Source of the DNA: Tubiluchus corallicola | Lineage: Eukaryota; Priapulida; Priapulimorpha; Priapulimorphida; Tubiluchidae | Assembly (NCBI GenBank): GCA_030141605.1 | Contig: JAQGDQ010001502.1 | Span: 1 to 37,754, forward strand | DNA: 37,754 nt | Direction of reading: 5' to 3' | In this document: one piece after another, positions 27,901-37,525 of the stretch | Layout: the number at the start of each line of letters is the position of its first letter | Numbering within the stretch: position 1 is the stretch's first letter | The notes under the pieces: model-generated | The model's input: only the letters and a program-made list of their open reading frames with translations | What the model was told of the DNA's origin: nothing | Databases searched by the model: none | Translations under genes and position numbers: made by a program

Positions 27901-28843
27901 TTGGAGTTTCGTTTCTCATACTGCCCGATACTATTTTTCTCAACGAGGACAGACGTATTAACTTCCGAAAATGACTAAGACTGAAACCTCTGCTGGTTCA
28001 CTGTTTCGTCTTAGAGTTGAATGTTAGCCATTGACGAACGTTGTACCAGAGTGTAAAAAAAGGTAACGTAAACCTGTTACAGAAAAAGACCCAGGATTTT
28101 ATGCTTTTTAAAATCTGCAAAGCATTTTGATGCTTACCGTGAATGCAGCAATCTGCTTTTGTTTGTACGGTCAACCTCGGCTATAAGGAACGCCTCCGGA
28201 CCGGAAAAAAACGTCCCTTATAGCCGAAGTTGAGTCAGACCGAGGGTGTATCTAGACCTGTACTTTTCTGTACTTTTAACCATATTTTTATGGATTATTG
28301 CTACACATTCAGTGCAATCGGTATGTAGGAAGCTCCTTCAGTGATGCGAGATGTATGTGACCGCAGAAACCGAGCTATTCGAAGGCCGAGTTTGCGAAAA
28401 ATTCAGGTTAAAAATCGATCGATTTCGCTTTCCTTATATGTCCCTTAGGGTCCCTTATATGCGAGGTAATTTACCTGGGTTTTTATTATGCGGGACCTGA
28501 AGATATCGTCCCTTATAACCGAAAGTCCCTTACATCCGAATACTTTATATACGAAGATCTTTACATAGGAAAAACGTTACAAAAATCCAGTGTTCGTGGT
28601 CCCTTATACCCGAGGTTGACTGTATGTCGTGTCCCTTATACCCGAGGTTGACTGTATGTCATGTCCCTTATACCCGAGGTTGACTGTATGTCACTGTTCA
28701 TCATAGTTTTCACTTTCATTCCATGAGTGTAAAATACTTGTTTTTTCTTACAGAAATTCCCGTGGGGGGATGGCAATCATACCTTATTTCACAATCCGAA
28801 GATGAATCCGCTTCCCGAAGGCTGGGAGGACGAAGGATCGTAA
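24925..28843 (+). CDS. COX6A: Cytochrome c oxidase subunit 6A, mitochondrial (3 exons)
   Basis: Exons 24925-24994, 26827-26981 and 28754-28843 join in phase to 104 codons plus TAA. Residues 1-23 ([19 protein letters not shown]) are basic and Ala-rich with no acidic residue until Glu18, fitting a mitochondrial presequence. [16 protein letters not shown] forms the single inner-membrane helix. [20 protein letters not shown] and [13 protein letters not shown] are the family signature in the C-terminal, intermembrane-space part. The length and two introns match animal COX6A. The protein is a nuclear-encoded peripheral subunit of respiratory complex IV. A probable AATAAA lies 345 nt after the stop. 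Confidence 0.95.
25960..26055 (+). mobile_element. Probable retroelement 3' tail
   Basis: GTGTTGATGTGAAATAAATAAACAAAATAAAC resembles the GTGAAATAAAT end of the element at 2388, but with an AAAC-type tail. The 5' extent is unknown. Confidence 0.35.
26056..26176 (+). mobile_element. Decayed mariner-like element end
   Basis: GTCCCTTATATTTGAGTACCTTATATATGCAG through CCAAGGTTAACTGTA parallels 28503-28624 (GTCCCTTACATCCGAATACTTTATATACGAAG .. CCGAGGTTGACTGTA) with many substitutions. Confidence 0.55.
26181..26681. mobile_element. hAT-like MITE, ends CAGGGGTGTGCAAAT (501 bp)
   Basis: CAGGGGTGTGCAAATT at the left is matched by AATTTGCACACCCCTG at the right. GC-rich subterminal GACCCGCGGGCCACTTGCGGCC is characteristic of such elements. 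Only a shifted GTATT is shared in the flanks, so the target duplication is unclear. It lies in COX6A intron 1. Confidence 0.75.
26827..26981 (+). CDS. COX6A: COX6A exon 2
   Basis: Two bases plus 51 codons, acceptor TTTTTTCAG, donor GTATTG. Encodes the membrane helix and the YEHLRIRTK motif. A Helitron-like element begins about 22 bp after the donor. Confidence 0.95.
27004..27420 (+). mobile_element. Helitron-like element, internally deleted copy
   Basis: Starts TCTACTGGTATGTTATATATAAGATTCGAGG and ends CAAAATTTTTTG hairpin, GGGGCCTTTG, CTAG, then T. Both ends match the longer copy at 36435-37257; about 400 bp of the middle is missing. Hairpin plus CTAG(T) is the Helitron 3' signature. It lies 22 bp after the COX6A exon 2 donor. 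Confidence 0.65.
27548..27660 (+). other. Possible transposon end (GATGGGCGATTAATAGATTAATC)
   Basis: Alternating GATTAAT motifs after GTGATGGGCGATTAA resemble termini of dispersed DNA transposons, but I could not find the matching right end. Confidence 0.25.
28168..28622. mobile_element. mariner-like MITE with TA flanks, right end triplicated
   Basis: Left end CGGTCAACCTCGGCTATAAGG, right end CCCTTATACCCGAGGTTGACTG, each flanked by TA (28166-28167, 28623-28624). Interior repeats of TCCCTTATA. The right end is followed by two further copies of the same terminus up to about 28686. It lies in COX6A intron 2. Confidence 0.7.
28598..28690. repeat. 32-bp tandem triplet of a transposon terminus
   Basis: GTCCCTTATACCCGAGGTTG followed by ACTGTATGTC(G/A)T, three times in a row. 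Confidence 0.92.
28754..28843 (+). CDS. COX6A: COX6A exon 3
   Basis: 29 codons and TAA after a TTCTTACAG acceptor. Encodes [16 protein letters not shown] and the C-terminal end EGWEDEGS. Confidence 0.96.
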   Translation, partial: KFPWGDGNHTLFHNPKMNPLPEGWEDEGS

Positions 28844-29187
28844 TAGCGATGTGATTAGTCCTGATTATTCGGACTCTAATTAGCCTATTTAGTCATAAAT
28901 TTTTAATCCGAGGTGACCTAGAAAGGATTGCAGTTTGTAGAAATGATTGCAAGTTAAAGCCGTGCACGTTTGCTGAACATTAGAATGTAATAATAGCCGT
29001 GAATTATAACCATCTGTGATTTCAGAAGCACAAGCAATGTCATAGTTATTGGCATTTTTGCAATTTTGTCATTGGTAACATAAACTGGAGTTTGTTTTCA
29101 CTGAGGCTAATTAATAACAGGTGTATTGATTAAATAGAATTTTTTTTGATTACCCCAGGTATTTCCCGGTTTCTGTATTGGCTTCTT

Positions 29188-29193
29188 AATAAA
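29188..29193 (+). terminator. Probable COX6A polyadenylation signal AATAAA
   Basis: First AATAAA downstream of the COX6A stop codon, 345 nt after it and ahead of the trinucleotide repeat at 29296. Confidence 0.5.
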
Positions 29194-29295
29194 TATTGTT
29201 ATGCCTCGGTAACTGGTATTGTTGTTTTCTTCATCGATATAAATGCTCAATTGATTATGTTATCTACAGACTCGCTGGTGTATTCTTCAGGTAAT

Positions 29296-29776
29296 ACAAG
29301 TTGCTACAGTAGTAGTAGTAGTAGCAGAAGCAGTAGCAGTAGGAGTAGCAGTAGCAGTGGTGGCATTAGGAGTAGTAGTAGTGGCAGTACGAGTAGAGCA
29401 GCAGTTGTAGTAGTAGTAGTAGCAGTAGTAGAGCAGCAGTTGTAGTAGTAGCAGCAGCAGTGGTGGCATTAGTAGTAGTAGTAGTGGTAGTAGTAGTAGT
29501 TGTTGTAGCTGTAGTAGTAGCAGCAGTAGGAGTAGAGCAGTAATAGTAGTAGTAGCAGCAGCAGTAGTGGCAGTAGTAGTAGTAGCTGTAGCAGTAGGAG
29601 TAGTAGCAGTAGCAGCAGCAGCAGTAGTAGTAGTAGCTGTAGCAGTAGGAGTAGTAGCAGTAGGAGTAGTAGTAGTGGCAGTAGTAGTAGCAGCAATAGG
29701 AGTAGTAGCAGTAAGAGTAGTAGCAGTAGGAGTAGTAGCAGTAGAGCAGGAGTAGTAGTAGTAGTAGAGCAGTAGT
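29296..29776. repeat. (AGT/AGC)n trinucleotide array, about 480 bp
   Basis: Imperfect mixture of GTA, GCA and GGA triplets. All frames are open over long stretches as poly-Ser, poly-Val or poly-Leu/Thr, which is a repeat product. It lies just past the probable COX6A 3' end. Confidence 0.97.
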
Positions 29777-30404
29777 AGGCTATAGCAATTCATTGACCAG
29801 TGATAGACACAGGGGTAACAAATTACTTGATTTGGTCCAACATGTAACATGAGCAATATCTGATTCGAAAACACAAATCAAATAAATAACTAAAAGGAAA
29901 AAAAAATAAAAATGTTGCTTTAAAATCAGTCAATCAAATCGTACATTCGGTAAGGCAAAGTCCTACTTCCTATACTGTATTACATGCTATACTGAAGTAA
30001 CTTCTGCACATCACCAAACCTTCCTAAGTAATAATCGTCATTGGAGTTAAATTATGCTTAGACTTTGAAGTTAAAAAGTAACTAATCTTCAAGACTTGAA
30101 CAGCATTGAATGAATAATAATCTTCAATAATGCGTATGTCCAATGTATGTGTGATAGTCGACGTATTAAAACAAGCATCAAAGTTTTTTTAATGATAACT
30201 AAAGCCAAAGAAATGCTTTATTTTTCCTTAGTTCTAGGACTATTCTACAATAATGGCAGTTTATATTGCTTGCACATTTTATAGAAACAACTGATGTACT
30301 AATACGATGCGTTTGTCGCAAGCGTGATGTCTTTCTTACTATATTTTGGATCTCTACATTGTAGAAAGGTACATAGGTTTATAAGTCAACTCCTGCTGTT
30401 GAAC
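29777..30404. other. Intergenic sequence; nothing recognised
   Basis: AT-rich sequence between the trinucleotide array and the 41-bp minisatellite. Confidence 0.4.
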
Positions 30405-31295
30405 GTATTCAAAGTAATAGTGATGTCAGCAGTGACAGATAGATGGCTCTCAAAGTAATAGTGATGTCACCAGTAACAGATAGATGGCTCTCAAAGGTGT
30501 GTGTTGTGTGTGGTTTGTTGTGTGTGTGTGTGGTTCAAAGTAATAGTGATGTCAGCAGTACAGATAGATGGCTCTCAAAGTAATATGATGTCACCAGTAA
30601 CAGATAGATGGTTCTCAAAGTAATAGTGATGTCACCAGTAACAGATAGATGGCGCTCAAAGTAATAGTGATGTCACCAGTAACAGATAGATGGCTCTCAA
30701 AGTAATAGTGATGTCACCAGTAACAGATAGATGGCTCTCAAAGTAATAGTGATGTCACCAGTAACAGATAGATGGCTCTCAAAGTAATAGTGATGTCACC
30801 AGTAACAGATAGATGGCTCTCAAAGTAATAGTGATGTCACCAGTAATAGATAGATGGCTCTCAAAGTAATAGCGATGTCACCAGTAACAGATAGATGGCT
30901 CTCAAAGTAATAGCGATGTCACCAGTAACAGATAGATGGCTCTCAAAGTAATAGCGATGTCACCAGTAACAGATAGATGGCTCTCAAAGTAATAGTGATG
31001 TCACCAGTAACAGATAGATGGCTCTCAAAGTAATAGTGATGTCACCAGTAATAGATGGATGTCACCAGTAACAGATGATGGCTCTCAAAGTAATAGGATG
31101 TCACCAGTAACAGATAGATGGCTCTCAAAGTAATAGTGGTTGTGTGTGGTTGTTGTGTGTGTGATGGCTCTAAAGTAATAGTGATGTCACCAGTAACAGA
31201 TAGATGGCTCTCAAAGTAATAGTGATGTCACCAGTAACAGATAGATGGCTCTCAAAGTAATAGTGATGTCACCAGTAACAGATAGATGGCTCTCG
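30405..31295. repeat. 41-bp minisatellite, about 20 copies, with TG-rich interruptions
   Basis: Unit contains CTCAAAGTAATAGTGATGTC, ACCAGTAACAGATAGATGGC, then T. Interrupted by (TGTG)n-like blocks at about 30498-30533 and 31138-31163, and by shortened units near 31050-31100. Confidence 0.96.
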
Positions 31296-31843
31296 TTGAT
31301 TGTGTGCTACTACAGTGGGGATTCAGATAAGTTCTGCTAGGTTGGATAAGCAACTCAACTGGCAAAGCAACCTGCCACGTAAGCAAGGGGTACTGGGTTC
31401 CAATCCTGACTGGTCTACAATTTTTCAGTGCCACCTTCTGCAATTAATTAGTCGTTAGGAAAATTATGTGATGTCTTTCTTAATGTGATTTGCTGCTTGA
31501 AAACAGATGACGTTTGGCAAGACTTATTCAAGGCCGGCAGTAATCACTTTTTCTCAAAAAATGTTTGTTGCTTATTGTAGGTTAAATGGTTACAAATAAT
31601 CTGTGACATAGACAGAATCATAGAAAGCAATTAAAACTGTAAAGTGTTTGCTTGTAGCTGCATATAAAACTACAGCTCGGTATTTCAGGATTATAAAAAA
31701 CCACGGGTTCATTTTTCGTACCGAAATAGTCCACCAGAAACTAGTTAGCAATCTGTCAAAATTTACCGGAAGGTTTAGAAAATTAAAATGTAGATTTTTA
31801 GCTGAAAAAATCATAGCAGTTCAGAAAATATTTTTGTAAAAAC
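31296..31843. other. Intergenic sequence between converging COX6A and GTF2H3
   Basis: Short frames are open near 31590-31839 on both strands, but I recognise no protein. Confidence 0.35.
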
Positions 31844-31849
31844 TTTATT
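31844..31849 (-). terminator. Probable GTF2H3 polyadenylation signal
   Basis: AATAAA on the minus strand, about 160 nt past the GTF2H3 stop codon. Confidence 0.5.
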
Positions 31850-32009
31850 ACTTAATACAATTTCTGCAATGGCTTGATACTTCAAGCTAGGAAAAGTTTA
31901 TTCTGCTATGCAGTTATTTACATGGAAAAATCTAGACATCCTAACAAGAATATTTACAAAGTTGTAAATTTTAATCAATTAATTGTACATTATGGAATTA
32001 AATTTAGAA

Positions 32010-32115
32010 TTAAGTTTGTTGACTGGTGGTGCCATCTCTTGGAGGTAGTTGCTGAGTGAAACTAGTTTTTTTCTTTTTCACCTTTGTCGATCTTCCCGGA
32101 ATTTTAAATGTAGAG
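32010..32115 (-). CDS. GTF2H3: GTF2H3 last coding exon
   Basis: One base plus 34 codons and TAA, acceptor ATTTTCAG. Reads [16 protein letters not shown] then a Gln/Thr-rich end. The codon split across the junction gives His directly after the last Cys. Confidence 0.85.
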
Positions 32116-33226
32116 CTGAAAATAAGACGTTTTTTAATTATTTATGAACTCGTTCAGTTCAACAAAAATTCTGCACAATTTGTGACTTGTCCATATTGTT
32201 TACAAACTAGTGGAGTTCAACAAAAATTCTGCACAATTTGTGACTTGTTAATATGCTGCAATTATCAATGGCTTCTCTGATACATTACTGCACTTGTCTT
32301 GGAATAATATTATGAAAATAATCAACAGAAACTTACTGACACGTAGAGCAGATCGGACTAAAGTTGCAGAAAACTGAAACAAAAAACAATAACAGAAATC
32401 AATTAGCAAATTTGGCATATAGGGAAGTGGCAACTTTGATTCACGATAAATGTCTCACTGCCACTAAAGCTAAAGTATCTACATGGTCAGTTTTGACAAG
32501 AATGTTCCTCTCCTGACTGTCAATGATATGCCGTCATTAATGAAATGATTACTCGTAGTATAACTTCAGGGTTCCCATGGTCAGGGAAAATGCAGGCTAT
32601 CCTGCAAAGTCATGGAAAACTCAGGGAAAAAGATAATTTGGTAAAAAGTCAGGGAAAGTGATAAAAATAGGCAAAAGGTCAGGGAAATTGGAAAGGGTTG
32701 AAAAAATAATCGCCGAAAACCGATATTTTTCCAAACTATTTTTCAGTAATTCGTGTTCAAATCAAATTTTGCTATGGCAGGTTCCCAGTTTCAATTTCTG
32801 TTCCAAAAATAATGATTGGCCGACACATTATATATCAGTGTATGTATGAATGTCCATACACAAAAATGTTTGAATATGTATACTGGTAATGCAATTTCTG
32901 CTTATCTTGGTCATGGAAAATCAATATTTGGTCAGGGAAATTTATTTTAAAATTCTGTGGGAACCCTGAACTTTTAGTTGGTTAAAAGCCTTGCAACATT
33001 TATTAATGGCTGTTTTATCTGGACTTGATCACTACAGTAACTTTTAGGTACCTTAAGAAGAAAAAGTGAATCTTAAATGATCCATCTTACCTGAAAGGCA
33101 AACAGAACATACGTAACCAATGTCTATCAGATTTCGATGACAGAAGCACGCGGCACGGTAATCAACCTGAACACGAGGTGGCAGCACGAGTGTTGATCTC
33201 AGCTCTTGACTGGGTAAAAATATCCA
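32010..33226 (-). CDS. GTF2H3: TFIIH subunit p34 (GTF2H3/Tfb4), C-terminal three exons
   Basis: Exons 33091-33226, 32337-32373 and 32010-32115 join in phase to the last ~91 residues. [17 protein letters not shown] and [20 protein letters not shown] are nearly identical to animal p34 and form its C-terminal cysteine-rich zinc-binding module. The tail is Lys-rich (TKVKKKKTS), as in relatives. The protein belongs to the TFIIH core, used in RNA polymerase II initiation and nucleotide excision repair, and its N-terminal vWA-like domain pairs with p44. That domain is not in the window: I found no convincing upstream exon between 33227 and the right edge. A minus-strand AATAAA lies at 31844-31849. 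The gene converges on COX6A. Confidence 0.93.
32150..32250. repeat. Direct repeat AGTTCAACAAAAATTCTGCACAATTTGTGACTTGT x2
   Basis: 35-bp copies about 60 bp apart inside the last GTF2H3 intron. Confidence 0.9.
32337..32373 (-). CDS. GTF2H3: GTF2H3 37-nt exon ([11 protein letters not shown])
   Basis: Acceptor TTTCAG, donor GTAAGT. Phases 1 and 2 fit the neighbouring exons. Encodes the remaining zinc-ligand Cys residues. Confidence 0.92.
32567..32968 (+). mobile_element. hAT-like MITE, CAGGGTTCC ends (copy 2)
   Basis: CAGGGTTCCCATGG and GTGGGAACCCTG are terminal inverted repeats, with AACTT directly repeated on both sides (32562-32566, 32969-32973). Inverted relative to 15852-16274. Lies in a GTF2H3 intron. 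Confidence 0.82.
33091..33226 (-). CDS. GTF2H3: GTF2H3 exon with [10 protein letters not shown]
   Basis: 45 codons plus one base, acceptor TATCTAG, donor GTAAGA. Starts [11 protein letters not shown], matching the (W/V)FLPDQ-type segment before the zinc module, and carries the first four Cys of that module. Confidence 0.94.
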
Positions 33227-33376
33227 CTAGATAAAAAACATTATTCAATGTTAGTCGTCAAGATATTTTTCTCAAAAGAGAATACGTCACAAAGTCATGT
33301 CCCAAATAAAGGTAGATGTGCAATACAGTTGAACAAATGGATGTACTTACGTGTGAATAACACAGGTCTACAACAC

Positions 33377-33491
33377 GACTACGGCCAAATCACGTTGAAA
33401 ACACCGGTTCTCGTCTGATCACCGAAGTTACGCAACGTTGAGCCTGGTTAGTACGTGGATGTGTACTAGGAATACCAGGTGCTGTAGGCTT
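33377..33491 (+). pseudogene. Degenerate 5S rRNA-like head
   Basis: 115 bp against 120 in copy 1, with losses in the segment that corresponds to GGATGGGTGACCGCC, so the 5S fold is impaired. Confidence 0.7.
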
Positions 33492-33899
33492 GCAGGATGC
33501 TCACACTGTATCTCAACATTAGGTGGGGCAGTTGCACAAGTAACCCAACGGCCATGTGTAGAGGAGTAAACCTTCCAAATCAGGAGTGGAGCCCCGAAGG
33601 CGGACCAGTGCAGCATGTTCACTGACTCCGGCAGCTCCTGCAGCCAACCTGGTGCCAAAGGTATCGCACCGCTTTCCTTTGGACTACACCAGGGAGGAAG
33701 AGAGGGGTTCCTGTTGTCTGGGCAACTCAGGATCTCCATACACCTTGCCCAGGCGTGCGCCCTGGAGAGGCCATTCCAGTGGTTCAAGGATCGCACTGCT
33801 CAGCCACAGTCGACGCTGCAGCTCCATCAATGTGATCAATAACTGACTCTCTTGGCGCACATTCCATTGTCTTCCGAGACAGAAGGATGCCCACAACAG
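33377..33899 (+). mobile_element. 5S rRNA-headed SINE-like element, copy 2
   Basis: Same unit as 20863-21410. The 5S part (33377-33491) carries small deletions and changes (AGTTACGCAAC, GTACGTGGATGTGTAC). The body lacks about 33 bp near 33528 compared with copy 1, but has an extra GGCCATTCCAGTGG near 33769. Confidence 0.75.
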
Positions 33900-34203
33900 A
33901 CATGATTAAGGACTCCAGTCTACAATTCTGACCCACTAGCTCTCGGGTTAAAAAGTCCAAACATTGACTGCATGCAGTGAACTTGTACTGCTTGTACTAC
34001 TGTATATAAGCACAGATAGCATAACTAAAATTTTTGTGCCACTGTGAAATAATCCAGTGAGCCCTTATGAAAAGTAAAATTTTATTGCATGTTAATCAGC
34101 CATTTCTTAGAAAATTGTTGCAGTTGTCACGATTACGCGTGCTTGTGGGTGGTAATTTTCTACAAAGTGTGTTAAAGTTCAAAGGGTTATGCGAAAATGT
34201 ACC

Positions 34204-34524
34204 TGTTGTGTTTCGTTTCTCTCGGAAGGCTCATAGAGAAAACCAGGAAACACGTCGCCAAATTAAACTAGTTTATTATGCGAGAATTCTACAACACAAA
34301 AGTATGAAGGAATGCGAAATGTTTACAGTAAATGTGATAATCTGGAAACGTGAAAGCGAGAAAGCGTATCTGAGAATACGAGGATACAAGAGAATAAACT
34401 CCAGCGGCCAGCTCCGCCTTATATATCAGTGCAGAAAGTTCTCGAAACTTCTACAAGGTAAAAAGATAGTTCTACTATACTATAGAACATTCTACAACAG
34501 TATCTTATATCAGAGAATGTAACA
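34204..34524 (-). mobile_element. Third LTR copy, diverged
   Basis: The reverse complement ends CCGAGAGAAACGAAACACAACA, like the two solo LTRs, and shares the TTAATAAACTAGTTTAATTT-like, TATATAAGG and GAA/TTC-rich parts. The 5' end is uncertain and no target duplication is visible, so this is an older or related family member. An apparent 151-codon frame over it is not a gene. Confidence 0.65.
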
Positions 34525-34801
34525 TCTGTTACACTCTGCTAATATCTGCAGTCTCAAACCACTGATCTCTGTTACAGAAGTGCAGAATATGACGTTACGT
34601 TACTTAAACGGAAGGATTATCAACAGTCATTAGTGAGTTGAGGCAGTTCTTCACCACTAAGGATCCCCTTATCCACATAGCCTAACAGGGCTGCATGTGC
34701 ACAGTTATGTCACTATGTATAATGTCATCAAGAATGCTTGGAACTACAAATTACATGATAGACAGTATCTTAAATTGCATTTTAAAGCATAAAAATAAAT
34801 G

Positions 34802-35428
34802 TTTTTCATCATCATCATCATCATCATCCAATGAATCACACGTCCAGGGACATGATTCTGCTCACCTCCCTATGCCAGGACTCTCTACATGCCGCAATAC
34901 CCCAAGTGGATTTATTTCTAAGGATCAATGCTGAAGTGTTTAAATCTTTCTGTGCAAAATCTAAATATGTTAACATTTGTCCTCCTGCAGGTTTTTTAGC
35001 TGGTTCTATGGCTTGTTGAAGAGCTATCTTCACTGGAACATCATCAGGTAGTCTAAGCATATGCCCAATCCATCTTAAATGGCGTCTTTTTGTTTTTCTT
35101 GTGCAAGGTTCTTCTTTTATTTTTTCATATAGATCTTTGTTTGAAATTTTCTTTGGCCATCTAATACCCAAAATGTTTCTGTAATTTCGCCTTTGAAACG
35201 CATCGATTTCAGCTTTATGATTTGCTTTTAATGTCCAGAGCTCAGAGTTATACAGAAATACAGTTTCAACTAAGGCTGAGAATATTCTAATTTTTGTTCC
35301 AAAGAAATCTTCCTATTTTCAAAAACTTTTGTGAGTTTTGAGTAAGCTGATAATGCCATTATCTTCCATCTTGATATGTCGTCTTCTGCTGCCAGCAATG
35401 TTTTTACTCGACCAGAAACTTTTAACTA
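34802..35428 (-). pseudogene. Non-LTR retrotransposon relic, C-terminal end of ORF2, (GAT)n tail
   Basis: Minus-strand frames read LLAAEDDISRWKIMALSAYS, then after a frameshift KIRIFSALVETVFLYNSELW, FQRRNYRNILGIRWPKK, RRHLRWIGHMLRLPDD and ESWHREVSRIMSLD. This order (IRIF..LLY..ELWTL, WIGH.LRLPDD, SW) is the region C-terminal to the reverse transcriptase domain in LINE ORF2 proteins. The copy is 5'-truncated near 35428 and ends with a GAT run (34808-34828). At least one frameshift means it is dead. Confidence 0.8.
34808..34828. repeat. (ATC)n, tail of the LINE relic
   Basis: Seven ATC units directly after the element's 3' end. Confidence 0.85.
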
Positions 35429-35988
35429 GTGCCCGCATCGACTTGAGTTCGATTCGAATGAATTTTTTAGCTCAAATGTAAAATCATAGATTCGAATAAT
35501 TCAGCACTTCAACTACATACGTTCGCTATCAATAAATGTTTGAAATAGCGTGCAATCGGCACAAACAAACTGCAATTGTTGTGCACAATTTTTAAACTAA
35601 TTATTAGTGTTTTTACAGTGGAACAAAAGTCAAGTAATATGCATGATCTTCGCAAGACCGTTTTTTATTAGTGATTTGATGATTTACTCTAAAACGTGTA
35701 AAACTGAATTTGCTTCGGATTTGAAAATGCTGGAATTGGTTTGATTCGCTTCAGTTCAAATTCACAAGGCCTGTTCACAATTTTGCATCAATGTACGCAT
35801 AATTCTTGAAGATTATGAAGAAAAACGTTTGTAGCAGATCAATTATATATGCTACCATCGTCCAAGCCAAGTTTTAACTTTGCGAAAACCAGTTTAATTG
35901 CAAAAATGTAGCATGTTCACTTACCAGTAACAGAAGTTCACTTATGACTTATTTTGAGTTAACAGAAGTGGATATTGCGCAAAACGGG
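35429..35988. other. Sequence without recognised feature
   Basis: AT-rich; minus-strand GTAAGT near 35925 lacks a matching open exon. Confidence 0.35.
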
Positions 35989-36359
35989 TGTTGTGGAGAT
36001 CACTGACATCTATTAGAATTAAATAGAACATTGTAGAATGTTCCATTAGAACAATCGTCCTACCTTGTAGAATGTTTTAGAAAGAAACGTCTAGAATGTT
36101 CCCTGGCACTCTATATAAGGCGAAGCAGGCTGCTGAGAGGGAGGCACGTTGATTCGCACGGATGCCACTTACACATTCTCTTGTATACTTGTATTTTCAG
36201 ATACACTCAAACGTTTTCCAGATTTTCACGTTTACTGTAATCATTTCGCGTTCCTTCATACTTTTGTGTTGCAGAATTCTCGCTTAATAAACTAGTTTAA
36301 TTTGACGAAGTGTTTTCTGGTTTTCTCTACGAGTCTTCCGAGAGAAACAAAACACAACA
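35989..36359 (+). mobile_element. Solo LTR (371 bp) with 5-bp target duplication ACGGG
   Basis: Same family as 16539-16905, with roughly 90% visible identity. TGTTGTGG..ACACAACA ends, ACGGG on both sides (35984-35988, 36360-36364). TATATAAGG at 36112, AATAAA at 36286. Confidence 0.9.
36036..36120 (+). promoter_or_regulatory. Heat-shock-element-like motifs and TATA box in second LTR
   Basis: GAATGTTC at 36036 and 36094 and GAATGTTTTAGAAAGAA at 36070, ahead of TATATAAGG at 36112. Same spacing as in the first LTR. Confidence 0.58.
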
Positions 36360-36434
36360 ACGGGCAAGAAGTTAGCAAGGAAAGCAAATGCGCTCAACAA
36401 CCACTTTGGAACATCTATACTCTTATATTAATAT

Positions 36435-37257
36435 TCTTGGTATATATATATATAAGATTCGAGGCTACAGCTTCGACGAGGGCACCATTTGCGGCGATCT
36501 ATATATCAAACGAAAGGTCTCGATCTAGTGTCGTGCCATTGATGGTTTATTTTTCGAATCGGGCCCACCGGGAGGAGGGGGGGGGGCGAAAAACCTCCAA
36601 AAATGCCCCTTTTTCGACCGTTTTTTGCAAAAAATTGCAAAAGTTATACGGCTGAGATGATGAGAACGGGAACGGGCCGAGGGTGGTCCTGGGTATGGAT
36701 AGATAGCCCGTTCAGCGGTGGGTGTAGTAGGCATATTTAGAATTCCCGAGAGGGCCAGGGCGCCCCGCAACGGGCGTTTTCCCGGACCCAACTCGCGATT
36801 TTTTCGAAATTTTGACCAAACAGCATGCGGGAAAAACGTTCTAGCATCGCCCGGTGGGTCTTTGGGAAGGAGATATGGGGCTCTTTACAAAGAGGAAGGA
36901 CAGGGCTACGCGATGATGTGGGTTATATTTTAGGACAGGTCCACCGGGAGGAGTATCGACCAGTTAATTGCGTGTATTATTTTCCGCAAATTTCGACAAT
37001 TTTCGCTTAGAAAACCGTGTTGACCGCATTCCATTGTGCTGACGTCATCCATTGTGTCTATAACTTTAATTCAGCAAAAAGCTGCTTTGCAACATACAGT
37101 AGGCAGGAGTAAACGCTGCTGGCTTTGCGTTAGGTAAGTAGGCAGGATGTTACGGGCTTTGTGTTATAAATGAGGACTGTGTAGGATGTTCGCGTATTAT
37201 TCATTACACGTGTATTTATACGCAAATACGCAAAATCTTTTGCGGGGCCTTTGCTAG
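36435..37257 (+). mobile_element. Helitron-like non-autonomous element, longest copy
   Basis: Starts TCTTGGTATATATATATATA and ends with hairpin GCAAAATCTTTTGC, GGGGCCTTTG, CTAG and then T. GC-rich interior with a poly-G run at 36573-36587 and no helicase or Rep frame. Its middle recurs at 3687-3972 and its two ends at 27004-27420. Confidence 0.65.
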
Positions 37258-37271
37258 TCAACATATTAATA

Positions 37272-37525
37272 TCGGGCCATGAGTACATGATAAAGTATGT
37301 GATCAGTACATGGTATATCAGGCTACAGTACATCAGTAATACTTACGATGTTTGGTTGAGTCGGGCCATCAGTACATGATAAAGTATATGATCAGTACAT
37401 AGTATATCAGGCCACAGTACATCAGTAATACTTACGATGTTTGGTTGAGTCGGGCCATCAGTACATGATAAAGTATATGATCAGTACATAGTATATCAGG
37501 CCACAGTACATCAGTAATACGTACA
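37272..37525. repeat. 89-bp tandem repeat, about 2.9 copies
   Basis: Unit contains CGGGCCATCAGTACATGATAAAG, GATCAGTACATAGTATATCAGG and CTTACGATGTTTGGTTGAGT. The last copy is incomplete. Confidence 0.95.

Noticed and set aside
29287-29874. 195-codon Thr/Leu-rich frame on the minus strand, and Val-rich frames opposite
   Set aside because: Product of the AGT/AGC trinucleotide array; low-complexity in every frame.
33350-33376. Strong GTAAGTAC donor on the minus strand upstream of the GTF2H3 exons
   Set aside because: No open, GTF2H3-like sequence precedes it; the 5S-headed element starts right there.
33428-33896. Overlapping frames of 70-122 codons around 33428-33896 and 20862-21164
   Set aside because: They lie in the 5S-headed SINE-like element; the two copies keep different frames open and no protein is recognisable.
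34067-34522. 151-codon plus-strand frame
   Set aside because: It overlaps an LTR copy read in antisense and has no recognisable domain.
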